Part shown: piece after piece, positions 12,870 through 24,416 of the stretch
How the letters are laid out: each line of letters opens with the position of its first letter
Numbering within the stretch: the stretch's first letter is position 1
DNA from: Agrostemma githago
Taxonomy: Eukaryota; Streptophyta; Magnoliopsida; Caryophyllales; Caryophyllaceae
DNA: 64,000 nt
Assembly (NCBI GenBank): GCA_958450325.1
Contig: OY288251.1
Span: forward strand, 65,303,666 to 65,367,665
Direction: 5' to 3'
The notes under the pieces: model-generated
Seen by the model: only the letters and a program-made list of their open reading frames with translations
Told to the model about the DNA's origin: nothing
Database searches by the model: none
Translations under genes and position numbers: made by a program

Positions 12870-13057
12870 CTTTAAATTTTCAGAATTTGGGAATCAGAGA
12901 TATGAGTGATGATGATATGATATGAATTTGAAACTTGTGAGTGTCACTGTACTTAATTGCGGCATTCAAATATGCCACCCACTTTACTCACTATTTTCTC
13001 ATTTATTATTCTGCACTCCAGATATGCGTGACAAACCTCCTCTCCTCTCCTCTCCTC

Positions 13058-13065
13058 TTTTTATA
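13058..13065 (-). promoter_or_regulatory. Candidate TATA box of the coiled-coil gene
   Basis: On the - strand tataaaaa lies about 190 bp upstream of the start codon at 12869. It is followed by a GA-rich repeat (complement of the ctcct repeats at 13036-13057) that would lie at the transcription start, an arrangement often seen in plant promoters. Confidence 0.45.
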
Positions 13066-13149
13066 TTTCTCCCGTGAATTTTTGTCTTTCCATTTTCAGT
13101 GACGTGTTACCTTTGTTTAAAAAGAACTAGGAACAACACATGTAATGTG

Positions 13150-14298
13150 TGCACAATATTATTGTAACACACTGATGCGAATACGGAAGCGGTTTAGAAT
13201 AAGAAATGAAAGTTGGGTCGAAGGTTAATGTAACCTTGGGCGATAACGTGGATTTTGGAGTGAAATTGAACTAAGGTTAATGTGACCTTGTTCGTGGTTA
13301 AGGTCCGTGAGGATTTTGAGTTTTGTGACTCAATTATTTTTGGGAAGCAAACGCTTCAATTTTTTGTATTTTGTGATCCGATGTTAATCGGTGAGTAACC
13401 AAAGGATATTTAACCCGTAGTTCGATTTTGAACCCGAAATTAATAGCTCAGAGTTTGGAACACCAACCCTCTAAACGCTTCGAAACACCTTCTCGAAGTT
13501 TAAACACGTGATTAACAATTTAATCCAGAGTTGACAAGTTGTTTGTAAATTCATAAATATTTGATGTTTTATTCAATGAAAGACATTGGCTTATATATAA
13601 TCTACAATGTGTGATATCCTCGTTATATTACGAGTGATATTCTAGAATAATAATACTAATATAAAAAGAAACAAATACTACAAAATATAACTACTAGTAT
13701 CATCACATGCCACCTATGGTTGTGATCTTTATTCTACTCGCTTTAAATAAAAAGATAGTGTGTGATCATAGGAGATCACGACATCTATTATTATGTGATG
13801 AAGATCCTTTTGTCATGTCTCCAAGATTACTATGTGATGTGTGATCTAATGCTTGAAATAATAGGTGATGCGTGAATATAAAAGATCACGACACCTCCAA
13901 TTATTTGGCGAAGATCCTCACGCATTATTCCTTGCCATATGTTCGAGATTTTCACAGCTCCAATTATTTGATGTATTTGGACGTGTAAGTTGAATCGGGT
14001 AGTCGCATGAATCTGGACATGCTCGAACAAATACACGCCTATCTGCAGTGACTTAGCTTTGAATAATCCAAGTGCGTAGTTTGTTGACTTATCCGGTCCA
14101 GTGCTTACCTTATCGAACCCCACAATCGGGTCATCCCCTCTTTCTTTGAAAGGAATTGAACTTAATTCCATAAGGGCTTCTTTGTTTAAGAACAAAATTA
14201 AATCCCCCACGTTCAGAATGGTGTAGACTCCATGGTTCCTTGTCGTCATATGACTTTGAGGGTTCTCACTTCGGAAGTCCATCTTTAGGACCGTAACC
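13150..14298 (-). other. Unclassified repeat-like block with a reading frame
   Basis: The segment reaches the left edge of the CACTA element. On the - strand a frame runs from 14282 to 13830 (starting MDFRSENPQSH), about 150 codons, with no domain I recognise. A possible TATA motif on the - strand lies near 13590-13602 (tatatataag). The block shares the phrase aaggttaatgtaacctt with 23480-23510 on the other side of the CACTA element. Both flanks may therefore be one older unit split by the insertion, perhaps an LTR element in - orientation. Simple removal of the CACTA element does not restore one open frame. Confidence 0.35.
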
Positions 14299-14334
14299 CA
14301 CTACAAGAATTTAAGTCTGGGGCGACTGTCCTTA

Positions 14335-14650
14335 GCCACCGTCATCTGTCGCTAAAAGGAGACGCGCGACAGATGACAGTCGCTAAGGAGCAGTCGCAAC
14401 AGATAGTCGCATCTAGCGACTGAAATCGGTTGCTAAATTATCCGCGCGACCGATTTCAGTCGCTAAAGTTAGCGACCGAAATCAATCGCTATATCATCCC
14501 CTTAGCGACTGATATCGGTCGCTAAGAGCATCAGATTAGCGACCGATATCAGTCGCTAAGGGGTGTGACGTGGCGTTCTTCAAGCGTCCTACAGCGACTG
14601 ACGTCGGTCGCTAAATGAGAAATTTAGCGACTGATATCAGTCGCTGCCTC
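14335..14650. repeat. Left subterminal repeats of the CACTA element
   Basis: About ten copies, in both orientations, of a motif around gcgaccgatatcggtcgct or gcgactgaaatcggtcgct. Such arrays are where the TNPA-type protein binds in En/Spm elements. The unit is itself close to palindromic. The right end carries the same motif. Confidence 0.75.
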
Positions 14651-14923
14651 ACTTGAAATAGGCCGATTTTATTTGTTTCTTTTCTAGCCAAAATCTGCAC
14701 AATATAACAAATCAACGACCACAATACTTCCAAACATCATTCCAAATATTCCAAACGTTGTTCCAAACGTTACGCAAGCTCCACACTCCAGAATTGGCAA
14801 CCAAGTAAGCAAACGTCACAGGTACACTAAATTAAAAGTGTTGTTACAAACTGTTTTCAACAAACATCCACAAACTACAAACTGTTTTCAACATTCACAA
14901 ATTACAAAATGTTTTCAATCTAC

Positions 14924-16559
14924 TCACCTAATAGTGAAACTAGCTGACGCACCACTACCACCGTCACCGAAGGGGTCTCTATAATCATGGGGTCGGGGAG
15001 TGGGACCGGAGTTGCAGTTCTGCTGCTGCATGCTCCTCAGGCGCTGTAGCTCTTCTAGAATTTGCAGGTTAACGGACTCCTGCATCTTCAGCCTCTCATC
15101 CTGCTCATTCAGCTTCTCAGCCATAGCCGCCCGTTGCGCCCTCTCCTCTCGAAGTTCCGACCTCATCTTAGCAACTTCGGATGGTACACACTCCGTCGAG
15201 GTCGCATGGCCCCCCCGAGCATTGGGTGATGTCCAGTACAGGGAATGAGCGTTCCCCGTACCGTACACCGCTTCCTTGCGGTATCTCTCAGCGACTCTGA
15301 ACCAAAGCTCGCTTGGGTCCACACCTTCAGCCTCGGGCGCTCTAGTGGCCTCCATATACGATCTCTACAAGAAATTGGAGTCATGATTAGGTGAGTTGTA
15401 AAGAAAAAAAAAGTAGAGAAGCCATATGTTTGAAACTTACCCAAATGGCGGCGTCCTTCTCCGTAGCGAATGTTCGACCGGTGGCGTCGTCCCCCTTGGT
15501 CTTCGTGTCGAGAAATAGCTGCACAGGCGGGGGGAGTTCTCCGGTTTGCTTCTTCAACTGTTGACAGTACAGTTAGATTTCTCATTTATATTTATAATGA
15601 AAACATTAAATAAGAATCCAAAATAAAAATCCAAGGTAAGGAAATACTAATTCTCATCGCCCGCTGGTGCATCGACTGCGACCCACCGTAGTGGGTCCGC
15701 TCCACTTCCGCCTCGGGGTCCCCTCCCCGCCTCTTGTTCTTCTTCGCCTGGAGGGATCTCGTAAGGAACTTCGGGTTGGAGCGGGTTTTTTCGAACTGTT
15801 GAATGGCGTCTCCTACAATTAATACACTTTGAGATCAATAAGCGTTTTGAAGATATATACAACTTTCTATTCCAGTAGGAACACTAATTGAGTAATCAAA
15901 CCTTTAAGGTATTTATGTGCCCTTCCCTCGCTCGCCAACTTCCACATGTTGTCTTTGAATCTTTTCTTCGCGACGTCCATGTACCTGTCTCTCGCAGCCA
16001 CATCGAGACCTTCATTCCAATAGTGTTTAATCTGCAAGATGCCAAGATCGTTTGTTGTTAGTTTATTAGTAATCCGTAAACATTAAAAGTTAATTAATAA
16101 AATAAAAATATTGGTGCACCTTGAAGTTGGACCACCACTTCTCCCGCTGCCACAGAGGCACCTGGGCCCAACTAGTGCAATAAGTAGTCAACTCTTTCAG
16201 GAAACTGTTCGAGACACCAGTCACCACCGCACGAGTCCGAAACCTACACCAAAGAGTGAAATAAGAAGATGTCTCACAAAAAAGGAAATATAATGTCTCA
16301 CAAAAAAAGGAAATATAATGTCTCACCATGTCTTCTCGGGGCTCAAAATTAGGCGCCCGTCGTCTGTATACTTAAGCTCGTCATCCTGTTGTGGTTGTTC
16401 AGGTTGTTGCTCTTCGTTCGACTCCTCGTCACCCTCCTGATGGTCCTCGTTCTGGTCCTCCAGCCGGGACTCCTCTTGGTCCTCCTGCCGCTGCTGCCCC
16501 CTGTTGCTGCTCCCACTACCATACCGCAGTCTGCTGCCCAACGTCATATCTGCAAACAT
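14924..16559 (-). pseudogene. TNPA-like gene (plant transposase, Ptta/En/Spm type), copy 1
   Basis: Six exons can be traced on the - strand: 16559-16327, 16243-16120, 16031-15902, 15812 to ~15655, 15557-15441 and 15364-14924. Exon 1 encodes an acidic Gln/Glu-rich head. Exons 2-5 encode the conserved body (a WW-containing helix, HYWNEG, RYMDVAKKRFKDNMWKLASEG, GGDPEAEVERTHYGGS and TGRTFATEKDAAIW), matching the plant Transposase_24 (Ptta/En/Spm) family. The last exon is a Glu/Arg/Gln coiled coil. These proteins bind subterminal repeats and help the TNPD transposase. The donor after exon 4 reads aga|at where the second CACTA copy reads aga|gt, so splicing is probably damaged here. Confidence 0.8.
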
Positions 16560-18157
16560 AGTAGAAAGTTAGAAATTGACATCATAATATTGAAATAATT
16601 TGCCCAAAACATATAATGCAGATTACTATATTGAAATAATATAACTTACTAAAACTATACCCTACTAGAAATCATCGTCACTGTCGTTGTCATCTTTCAC
16701 TTGCCTACTCGAACCAACCACATCCTCCTCATCGTAGTCATCTTCCTCCTCCTCGTCATTGACTTCTAAATCATTGGTATCGTCCTCCTCCTCGACCATA
16801 TCACTAGAAGCATCTTCCTCCTCACCACCTTCATCGTCTTCAAAATCTTCCCCCACATCCACCTCATTATTGTCATCATCATCAATCGCGAAAAGATTCT
16901 CATCAACTGGAGACAATGTTGTACCACTAGAAATGACCTCCTCTTGGAAGAGGTCAGTGTCATAGTGCCCCCGTGACTTAGTTTTAAACACCGCCCACCA
17001 TTGGTTTACAGTTCTGTCGTTCTTTGTGGTTGGATAAGGCGCAAAGTACACTTGGTGTGCCTGATGTGCAAGTATAAACGGATCATACTTGGAGTATTTT
17101 TTGGTATGATTAACTTCAACTAGTTTGTACCTTTCATGTACTCTAGTACCATGCACTGAGTTGTCCTTCCATTCGCATTTAAATACAACGACTCTATACT
17201 CACGATCATTTCCAATATAGCACATCTCGAAGATGTCCTCCAACAGACCGTAGTAATCATCACCCTCAAGTGACGACACACTCACACCGAAATTACATCT
17301 ACTCCTACTGCTACCGTGGGCAAATGTATGGAAATTGAAACCATTAACCGAATACCGGTTCCAAGTCCCAACCTTCCACAAAGGACCTAATGCTAGACTC
17401 CTAACCAAATCATCCTGAATATTCTCTGAAATTACACGCTGCTTAAGCCAACTGGAAAACTGTTCCTCATGCTTATTCCAAACATCATTAGCATTTAAAT
17501 GTGGATTAGCAGCTACAAATTCAGTTACAAACTGCTTCTCATACGGCTCCAAAAATTTGCAGTTTGATAACAAGTACAGGTGAGCACGATTGTACTCTTT
17601 CTCATCTAATGTCCTCCACCCGCCAGCTGATGACGATCCCTCACCTACCTTACTTTGAAAAAAGTCTGGTATGTTGGGGTCAATCGTCTCGGGTGTTTCT
17701 AGGTTAAGATTTTTGGCTTTGGTGTTCACTTCTTTCTCGAAATACAGAGAACAGAAGTTGGCTATCTCCTCTGTTAAATAAGCATTACATATGGAGCCCT
17801 CGACCCTCGCCTTGTTGCCAATTTTTTTCTTCAAATGGTTGAGAAATCTACTATAATCATTAAGCAATGAAGTTATTAACAAATTATAGTGCCTAACGTT
17901 AGTGGTTAAGTAAATAGTTGAAAGTTCTCACCTCTCGAACGGGTACATCCATCTAAATTGTACCGGTCCTCCCACTTTCGCTTCGTAGGGTAAGTGGACC
18001 GGTAGATGCCCCATTGAGTTAAAGAAGGAGGGTGGGAAGATCATCTCAAGTTTGCATAATATCTGAGGAATTTGATCCTCCAAACGAGTCATGTCGTCAT
18101 TTGTAACTGTCGACGAACACAAATCTCGAAAAAACTGAGATATCTCAGTGATAGGAT

Positions 18158-20207
18158 TGTAACACCCCGTTATTTTCCGAGTCAATTATAAAACGTTACT
18201 TTTCTAAATTATTTAAAACGGGTTGTTAAGTTGGGAAAAATATTTTTCGATGTCCTTATAAAATTAAAGTATTTTGGGTCGTCTTATTATAAATCGGTTT
18301 TGACTTTAAAAAAAAAAGGAACGTTACTTTATAGACTGACTTTGTATCGGGTTAAAATTTGGGTCAAATACGGATAAGGAAAGAAAGGACAAAAAATAAA
18401 TAATAAAAGCTTATTCTATTTAAACCCCACGCCCTTTTCCAATTCACCTAATTCATCCAACCTTACTTCAACCAACTGCTGCCGCAATACTCCCTTCCTC
18501 TGTTTTCTTGCTTTCGGGTTTTCACCATTCAATCACCTTTTTTTTTTCCCTTGTAAGTTTTCTACTCTAATTCATTTTCAATTTATTAAATCTTGTTTTT
18601 GGCGTATTGTTTTGTGTACTTTTATAAATCGATTCAAGTCTTAAATAAATATCATGGGTCGAAATTAAGGGGATGTTGTGTCAAACAATTTGGTTATAGG
18701 TGTTGATATCAAATTATTTCGATTGTATTATTTTGCTCGTGGATTAGTAATTGGTGAGTTGGGTTAGTTTGAGGGAGGCGTGGGCAGGAAGAGTAGTGCG
18801 TGGGTTCTTTGATGATGCAGGGATGATGATTTGATGATGCAGTGATGATGATGTGATGATGCAGTGAGGATGATTTAAAGTTGATGTTGGCGTACTGTTG
18901 CTAATTTTGTTAGAATTAATTACGGTTGATTTCTCCATCACATGGAGTTTAATTTATTTATCGAGGTATCCAGTTTTTGGTCAAGTAATTTGGATCGAGT
19001 AATATTTTACATTATCGAGGGAGTAAATAATTGGTGTTTTGAGGTTGAGTGGTTTCAGTGGTATAGATGAGTATTATATGGGTTAGACCGTTTTAATGTT
19101 AATTAGTTATTGAATTATATTTATATTATTGTAGCTTGTGGATTCGAGGAAAAAGAATTCTTGGAGTAATAATAGCTGAGTTTTGTCCGTCTTGAGAGGT
19201 AAGGACGTTTTACCCTTTTCACCTAAGTAAAGAGCATGTTCGGATTAAAATATATTTTTATAACGGTTTCGTAAATTATTTTGTCAATCGTAAATATTTT
19301 TATAATACTCGTAATGTTTGGATATTGAACCTTGTGACACTGCTTACATATTGGTACTATTTTGGTAAATTTTTAGTATCTTATAACAGACTCTGGGAAT
19401 TCTGTTGGTCTAGACGATTTTAAGGTGCGTCTAAGACGTTCCTGGGACTTTGTCCCGAAACTATTTTTGAGTGAGGATTGTCCGGCCCTCACTCGCTAGG
19501 GAGTTGGACTTTCTCCTTTGGCAGTTTCATCCTACTGACTGTCCAAATGTGAGAGGTGCGCACTATTATGAGTCTAGCTAAGCACAGGTGGTTACCTCTA
19601 GACCGTGCAAGGGTAGGACCTTGACACACAAGTTGCGAAAAATATATATATTTTTTGGTTGGTTTGATTTTGACTACTCTTTTATGGTATTTTGGTATTT
19701 AAATGGTGATTTTAACTCCGATTTCAGTTTACTATAAATTATTATTATTATTATTATTGTTATTATTATTATTTCACGATTCATTGTATTATTATATTTT
19801 TTTTACTGAGTATTGCTGACGTCCTTTTGTTTTGGGTCGTTCCCCCGTTGGAACCTGTACCTATTTGTGTTTTGGGTACAGCTGATAGGTACACGTGATT
19901 TGCTGCATGGGTGCATTCTGGTATCGGGTTATGCTGAGCGAGGAAAGACTTTTTATTATTTACCAAACTATTTACATTGTTATTGGATTTATTGGTTACT
20001 ATCGTTTTAAACCGTTTTGAATTTTGTAAGACTTAAGACTTCCGCTGCAACGTTTCTATTTTTATTAGCTATCAAATTTCTATTTTTATTCATTTATTAT
20101 TTATCCTTTTCCTTGCACTTGGCTCGGCAAGCTAAGTGTGGAGTAACAGTTTTGAGTTTTCGATTTTTGGTTTATTATTTTGGTTGCGAAAATTTAGGGC
20201 TGTTACA
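18158..20207 (+). mobile_element. Solo LTR (TGTAACACC...TGTTACA family), copy 1
   Basis: The element starts tgtaacaccccgttatttt, ends ggctgttaca and is flanked by a perfect 5-bp direct repeat aggat (18153-18157 and 20208-20212). There is no coding sequence, primer site or second LTR. At 2050 bp with TG...CA ends it is best read as a solo LTR left by LTR-LTR recombination. Long LTRs with this start are common in Ty3/Gypsy chromoviruses of the Tekay/Del type, but the family is an inference. It interrupts the TNPD gene. A diverged inverted copy lies at 29629-32627. Confidence 0.85.
19737..19774. repeat. (ATT)n microsatellite
   Basis: About twelve units of att/tta with one interruption (attgtt), inside the solo LTR. 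Confidence 0.8.
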
Positions 20208-22738
20208 AGGATTCCAAACACCTTCCGGCAGCAGGTGCTTCAACGCCACAGGTAGTAACCGCTCCATGAACAAGTGGCAGTCGTGACTCTTCAAGCCTTG
20301 GAGCTTGAGGTTCTTAATGTCCACACACCAACTCTAACACGACATTTCTCTGAGCCTTATCAAGGCTAAACAAGGCCCTAGGCTTCGACCCATCCCGCTT
20401 GATATGCAATTTCGGACGGTCACAATTTTTTTTCAAATCTTTTCGGGATCCTACGGTTTCACATGTCTTACCCTCTACATCTATGACGGTGTGAATCAGT
20501 TGCTCAAAGAAATTCTTCTCAATATGCATCACGTCCAGATTATGTCGGAGTAATAAAGTACTCCAATATGGAAGGTCGAAGAAGATGCTTATTTTAAACC
20601 AACCATTTTTTAATTTCTTAAGATCTTTGAACTCTTGATCGGTCCTGTCAACAGTAGATGGGAACTCGGAAATCACCTCCCAAATCTCATCTCCTTGGAG
20701 ACGAATCGGTGCCTCATCTAGCACCACCTCACCCTTCTTGAAAGCTCTCCTATTCTTCCTGTACATGTGAACCTCGGGTAGAAACTATCTATGACAGTCA
20801 AACCAACTAATTTTGCTTGAATTACTTAGGTAGAATGCTTTACTTTCATTCATGCAACAAGGACAAGCCTTTTGGCCCGCCGTAGACCAACCACTCAACA
20901 TATCATATGCAGGAAAATCGTTTATAGTCCACAGAAGCGATGCTCTAAGCTGAAAATTTTGTTTCAACGACACATCATATGTCTCCACCCCTACTTCCCA
21001 CAAGTGTTTCAATTCCTCTATCACTGGTTGTAAGTAAACATCCAAGTGGTTTTTTGGATTTTTTGGGCCGGGAACAATGAGAGAAAGGAAGATGAATGGT
21101 GGTTTCAGACAAAGCCATGGGGGTAAATTGTACGGTGTGACCATGACAGGCCAGCATGAGTATGACTTACCGAACTGACCGAAAGGGGCGAACCAATCGG
21201 TACACAACCCAAGTCTCACGTTACGGGGTTCCTCAGCAAATTCAGGGTAAATCCTATCAAAGCGTTTCCACTCCTCCCCGTCACTAGGATGACACATCTT
21301 CCCCTCTACACGAGTTTCTTCTTTATGCCATCTCATTTGTTCGACAATGGTTCTGGTTGCATATAATTTTTGAAGTATAGGGGCGATTGGAAAGTAGGTA
21401 AGTCGACTAAGTGGTAAAGGTTTTTTATGTCTCGTAACACTCTTTCCCTTCCTACCCCTCAAAACAATATTCTCATCTACGTTTTTGTATCTACCCTTCC
21501 CACATATCTTACATTCCTCAAGCGCGCCATCGTCCTTCCAAAAAAGCATACATCCATCGGGACAAGCATCGATCTTTTGATGCGGACGTTCAAGACCTTT
21601 AACTATTTTTTTGGTATTGTAGAATGTTTTGGTCATAATGTTGTCTTTTGGGATGAGTTTCTCAATCAACGCAGCGATACCGTCTACGCACCCAAAAGGT
21701 AGGTTATACTCACATTTAAGGGTCACTACCATAGATGCGACTTCTAACAATGTCACATCACACCCTCCATATATTGGCTTCTCCGCAGCCTCTAACATAT
21801 CAAAAAACAAATTGTTTGGTCATTGTCGTTAGTGTACATGCTCTCATCATTAAACAAATTGCACTCAACCACATCAACAATCATTCCTCTCACCCCGCTC
21901 TCATTCTGATCAACCTCAGATTCCTCAACAGAAGACGTTTCACCATGACAAATCCAATAATAATAATTTGGGCAAAACCCATTTGAGATAATATGTTCCT
22001 TAATCAAAATACTATCCAAGAAATTGAGGTTCTTACATTTCACACAAAGACACCTAAATCTACTCTCTAACGCGTATTCGGGATGGGTTCTAGCGAACTC
22101 AAGAAAACTACTAACACCCTCTAAAAATTCTGTTGTGGGACGTCGTCTCTTATCCAATCTTTCCCCATACATCCATTTTCGTTCCCGTCTCTTCATTTTT
22201 TTATCTAAAAAAATTGACACAATAACCACATACAAATTATTTCCTCTAAAGTAATTTGCTAATATATACACTACTCACGTATTTTGTAAAATTCTCGATT
22301 CACCTAAACATAGTACTATTTGCAACCAATTCGTCCATAATTACATCACTAAATCGGCATAAGTGTATTTCACTTCCAATTTCCTAACACATCAAAACAA
22401 CCCAATTCATTCAACTACTTAACCACAAACCCTAATTTTATACTAACAATCTACCTATTTCAAATTAGGGAACCCATGGGCAATTAACATGCTTACTACA
22501 CTAAATATTCCGACAACTAAAAAACTATCCAACCCAATAACTAATTTATTTAAATAGATAATTACAAAAATTAACAAATAATTAAAACTAAATATAGATA
22601 GATAAACATACCTTACTAAAGGAAAATGTGAGAAGAAGGAATGAATGAAGAGGAAAAGAGGATGGGGCGATTTTAGAGAGATGGGAGACGGTGGGTAGAG
22701 AGATAGAGTGAAATGGGAGAAGTGAGCGGGGGAGGGGA

Positions 22739-22758
22739 GGGGGGGGGGGGGGGGGGGG
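22739..22758 (+). repeat. Run of 20 G inside the CACTA element
   Basis: An uninterrupted G20 tract preceded by gggggaggggagg, upstream of the transposase start. It can form a G-quadruplex and is prone to slippage. Confidence 0.8.
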
Positions 22759-22779
22759 TTCGTCGCTTTAAAAAAAATG

Positions 22780-23075
22780 CAGAACGCGTAGCGACCGAAA
22801 TCGGTCGCGCGTGTAAAATTTTAGTCGCTAATTAGCGACCGATTTCGGTCGCGCGTACTTTTATTTAGCGACGGAAATCGGTCGCTAGGTCACTGCATTA
22901 GCGACCGATATCGGTCGCAAGTGTATGATTTTAGCGACCGATTTCGGTCGCTACGGATAATTAATATTTAAAAAATCCGTCTCTTCGTCCAGCGTCTGAT
23001 ATTGGTCGCGCGGATTACTTTCAGTCGCTAAATAAGCGACTGAATTTGTCAGTCACGCATGGACGGTAGCTATAC
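22780..23075. repeat. Right subterminal repeats of the CACTA element
   Basis: At least eight copies of gcgaccgatttcggtcgc and close variants, in both orientations, ending about 20 bp before the terminal TAGTG. They mirror the left array at 14335-14650. Confidence 0.75.
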
Positions 23076-23096
23076 GAAGTATTTCTTGTAGTGATC

Positions 23097-23664
23097 GGAC
23101 CATGTAACTTTTTAGCACATCACCGAGTTTAGGAATTGGAAACTTGATAGTAACTTCTCTATCATAAGGGCACATGCTTCTTCGAACATGTTCATTTTCC
23201 ATAAACTCTTGACTCTTGCATTGGGATTCTAGAACTTCTTCAGGGTTATTCCTATAGATCGGATTTAATTGTTGCACGAGATCAGACTTATTCTCGTGAG
23301 GCACGGACCATGTTGACGCCATAAGAGCATTTACTGGTTCTCCTCGTTCAATCTTCTTATCGGGTTCAGTTTTGCCTTGACCAGCAACGATAGACACCAT
23401 AGGCTCTAGGTCACTTGGAAATACATTTTTAGACCCACCTACTAGCGGTTGCACAAGTTCGTTAGAGTCAAGTCTAGGGTAAACTTGGTCAAGGTTAATG
23501 TAACCTTGGTCAAGGTCGTTCCCTCTTGAAACTACGGACATGCTATACGCTTTAAGGGCGTATCTCTCCTCTTTGTTTGCTAACACCTGCTCACTAGCAA
23601 ACACAGATAAACTAGGCTCATACGGCCATATTGATGGCACATACGAGGAGTGATGCAAAATCAA
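23097..23664 (-). other. Unrecognised reading frame cut by the CACTA insertion
   Basis: A frame of about 190 codons on the - strand opens MILHHSSYVPSIWPYEPS and stays open until it enters the CACTA end. It is rich in charged residues and Ser, with no membrane segment or motif I can name. Its last host residues are KLGDVLKSYMVR. The frame may have continued into 14298-13830 before the insertion, although the frames do not join directly now. It could be part of a host gene or of an old retroelement. Confidence 0.4.
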
Positions 23665-24310
23665 TGCTCATGTGTTACAATGGATCTACAAATCAAATCG
23701 GTCTCTAACAATCTTCTAAAGCGTATTCTAGAGACCGAGTCAACGACCTATGAAGCCTGGACTTGACTCAATAACCATTTCTTGATCAACAAGGGCTCTC
23801 GAGCCGCTGCTTTAGAACACAAATTCGTGAATCTAACACTTGTGTCGATGCCATCACTTGAAGATTATTGTCAAAAACTAAAGGACTGCCCAATTGACGG
23901 ATGTCGGTGGCAAAGTGAACGACCAAAGGCTCGTTCGGGGTCTACCCAATGCATATGACACCGTCAGAGCATAGCTTAATCAAACGCTTCCCGATTTCGA
24001 AACGGCCCAAAGCGTGCTCCAACTTGAGGCCCAAAGGCAAACAATCAGATCCGAGTCCTCGTCGGCCTTGCCTTAGCCGCACCGGCGTAGATCGAAGGCG
24101 AACTGGCTTCGACACATGCGTCGCGCCCTACTTCGCGATCTAGCTATAGGGGTGGCCAATACAACAGCTATCGCGGTGGTCGTGGCAAAAATCAACGCTC
24201 GAATCACTGCCAAAATCGCCGGAACAACGGTGGCTCTCCCAACTAGTACGGTTCCAGTTCCGCGCATACTTATTGTGGTCCACCACCACCTTTTGACCCA
24301 TTATCGAGTC
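23650..24310 (+). pseudogene. Copia gag remnant (UBN2-type)
   Basis: Translated across frames, the + strand shows LDLQIKS, KRILETESTTYEAWT, LNNHFLINKGSRAAALEH, FVNLTLVSMPSLEDYCQKL and, near the end, a Gly/Arg-rich tail (SYRGGRGKNQ). This is the standard gag of Ty1/Copia elements. Several stops and frame changes break it. No pol part or LTR follows. Confidence 0.75.
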
Positions 24311-24416
24311 ACATTTCAGAAATCAATATTTTTACAATTTATATTAGTAAAAACTATAAAAATTTAATTTTGATATTCTCATAAGTAACCAGTGAAGTTG
24401 AATGAAGAGAATATAT

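Larger units (their letters stand above)
16665..22196 (-). pseudogene. TNPD-like CACTA transposase gene, disrupted
   Basis: Order on the - strand: start at 22196 (MKRRERKWMYGERLDKRRR, transposase-associated domain), then the tnp2 transposase core. The core includes CPDGCMLFWKDD, CKICG, WFAPFGQFGKSYSCWPV, CPCCMNES and the DVMHIEKNFFEQLIHTV block. Next comes the DUF4218 part (LEDQIPQILCKLEMIFPPSF, HLPVHLPYEAK), an 84-nt intron (17931-17848), and the DUF4216 part with a very acidic tail to 16665. Defects: a frameshift in a T-run near 21805, an in-frame TAG at 20785-20787, another frame change near 20320-20340, and a solo LTR inserted between 18157 and 20208. An intact protein would cut at the CACTA ends. 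Confidence 0.88.
14299..23093 (-). mobile_element. CACTA (En/Spm-type) transposon, copy 1
   Basis: The termini are cactacaagaattta at the left and the complement of tatttcttgtagtg at the right, perfect CACTA ends. Inside lie subterminal palindromic repeats at both ends, a TNPA-like gene (14924-16559) and a TNPD-like transposase gene (16665-22196), both on the - strand. The length is 8795 bp, including a 2050-bp solo LTR (18158-20207) lodged in the transposase. The expected 3-bp target duplication is imperfect (acc left, atc right). With frameshifts and an in-frame stop in TNPD and a lost splice donor in TNPA, this copy cannot move by itself. Confidence 0.9.

Noticed and set aside
14335..14650. 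CRISPR-like array of short repeats
   Set aside because: Units are palindromic, irregularly spaced and in both orientations, without unique spacers of constant length. They are CACTA subterminal repeats in a plant genome.
16759..16965. Ser-rich + strand protein
   Set aside because: It is the antisense of the acidic tail of the TNPD-like transposase.
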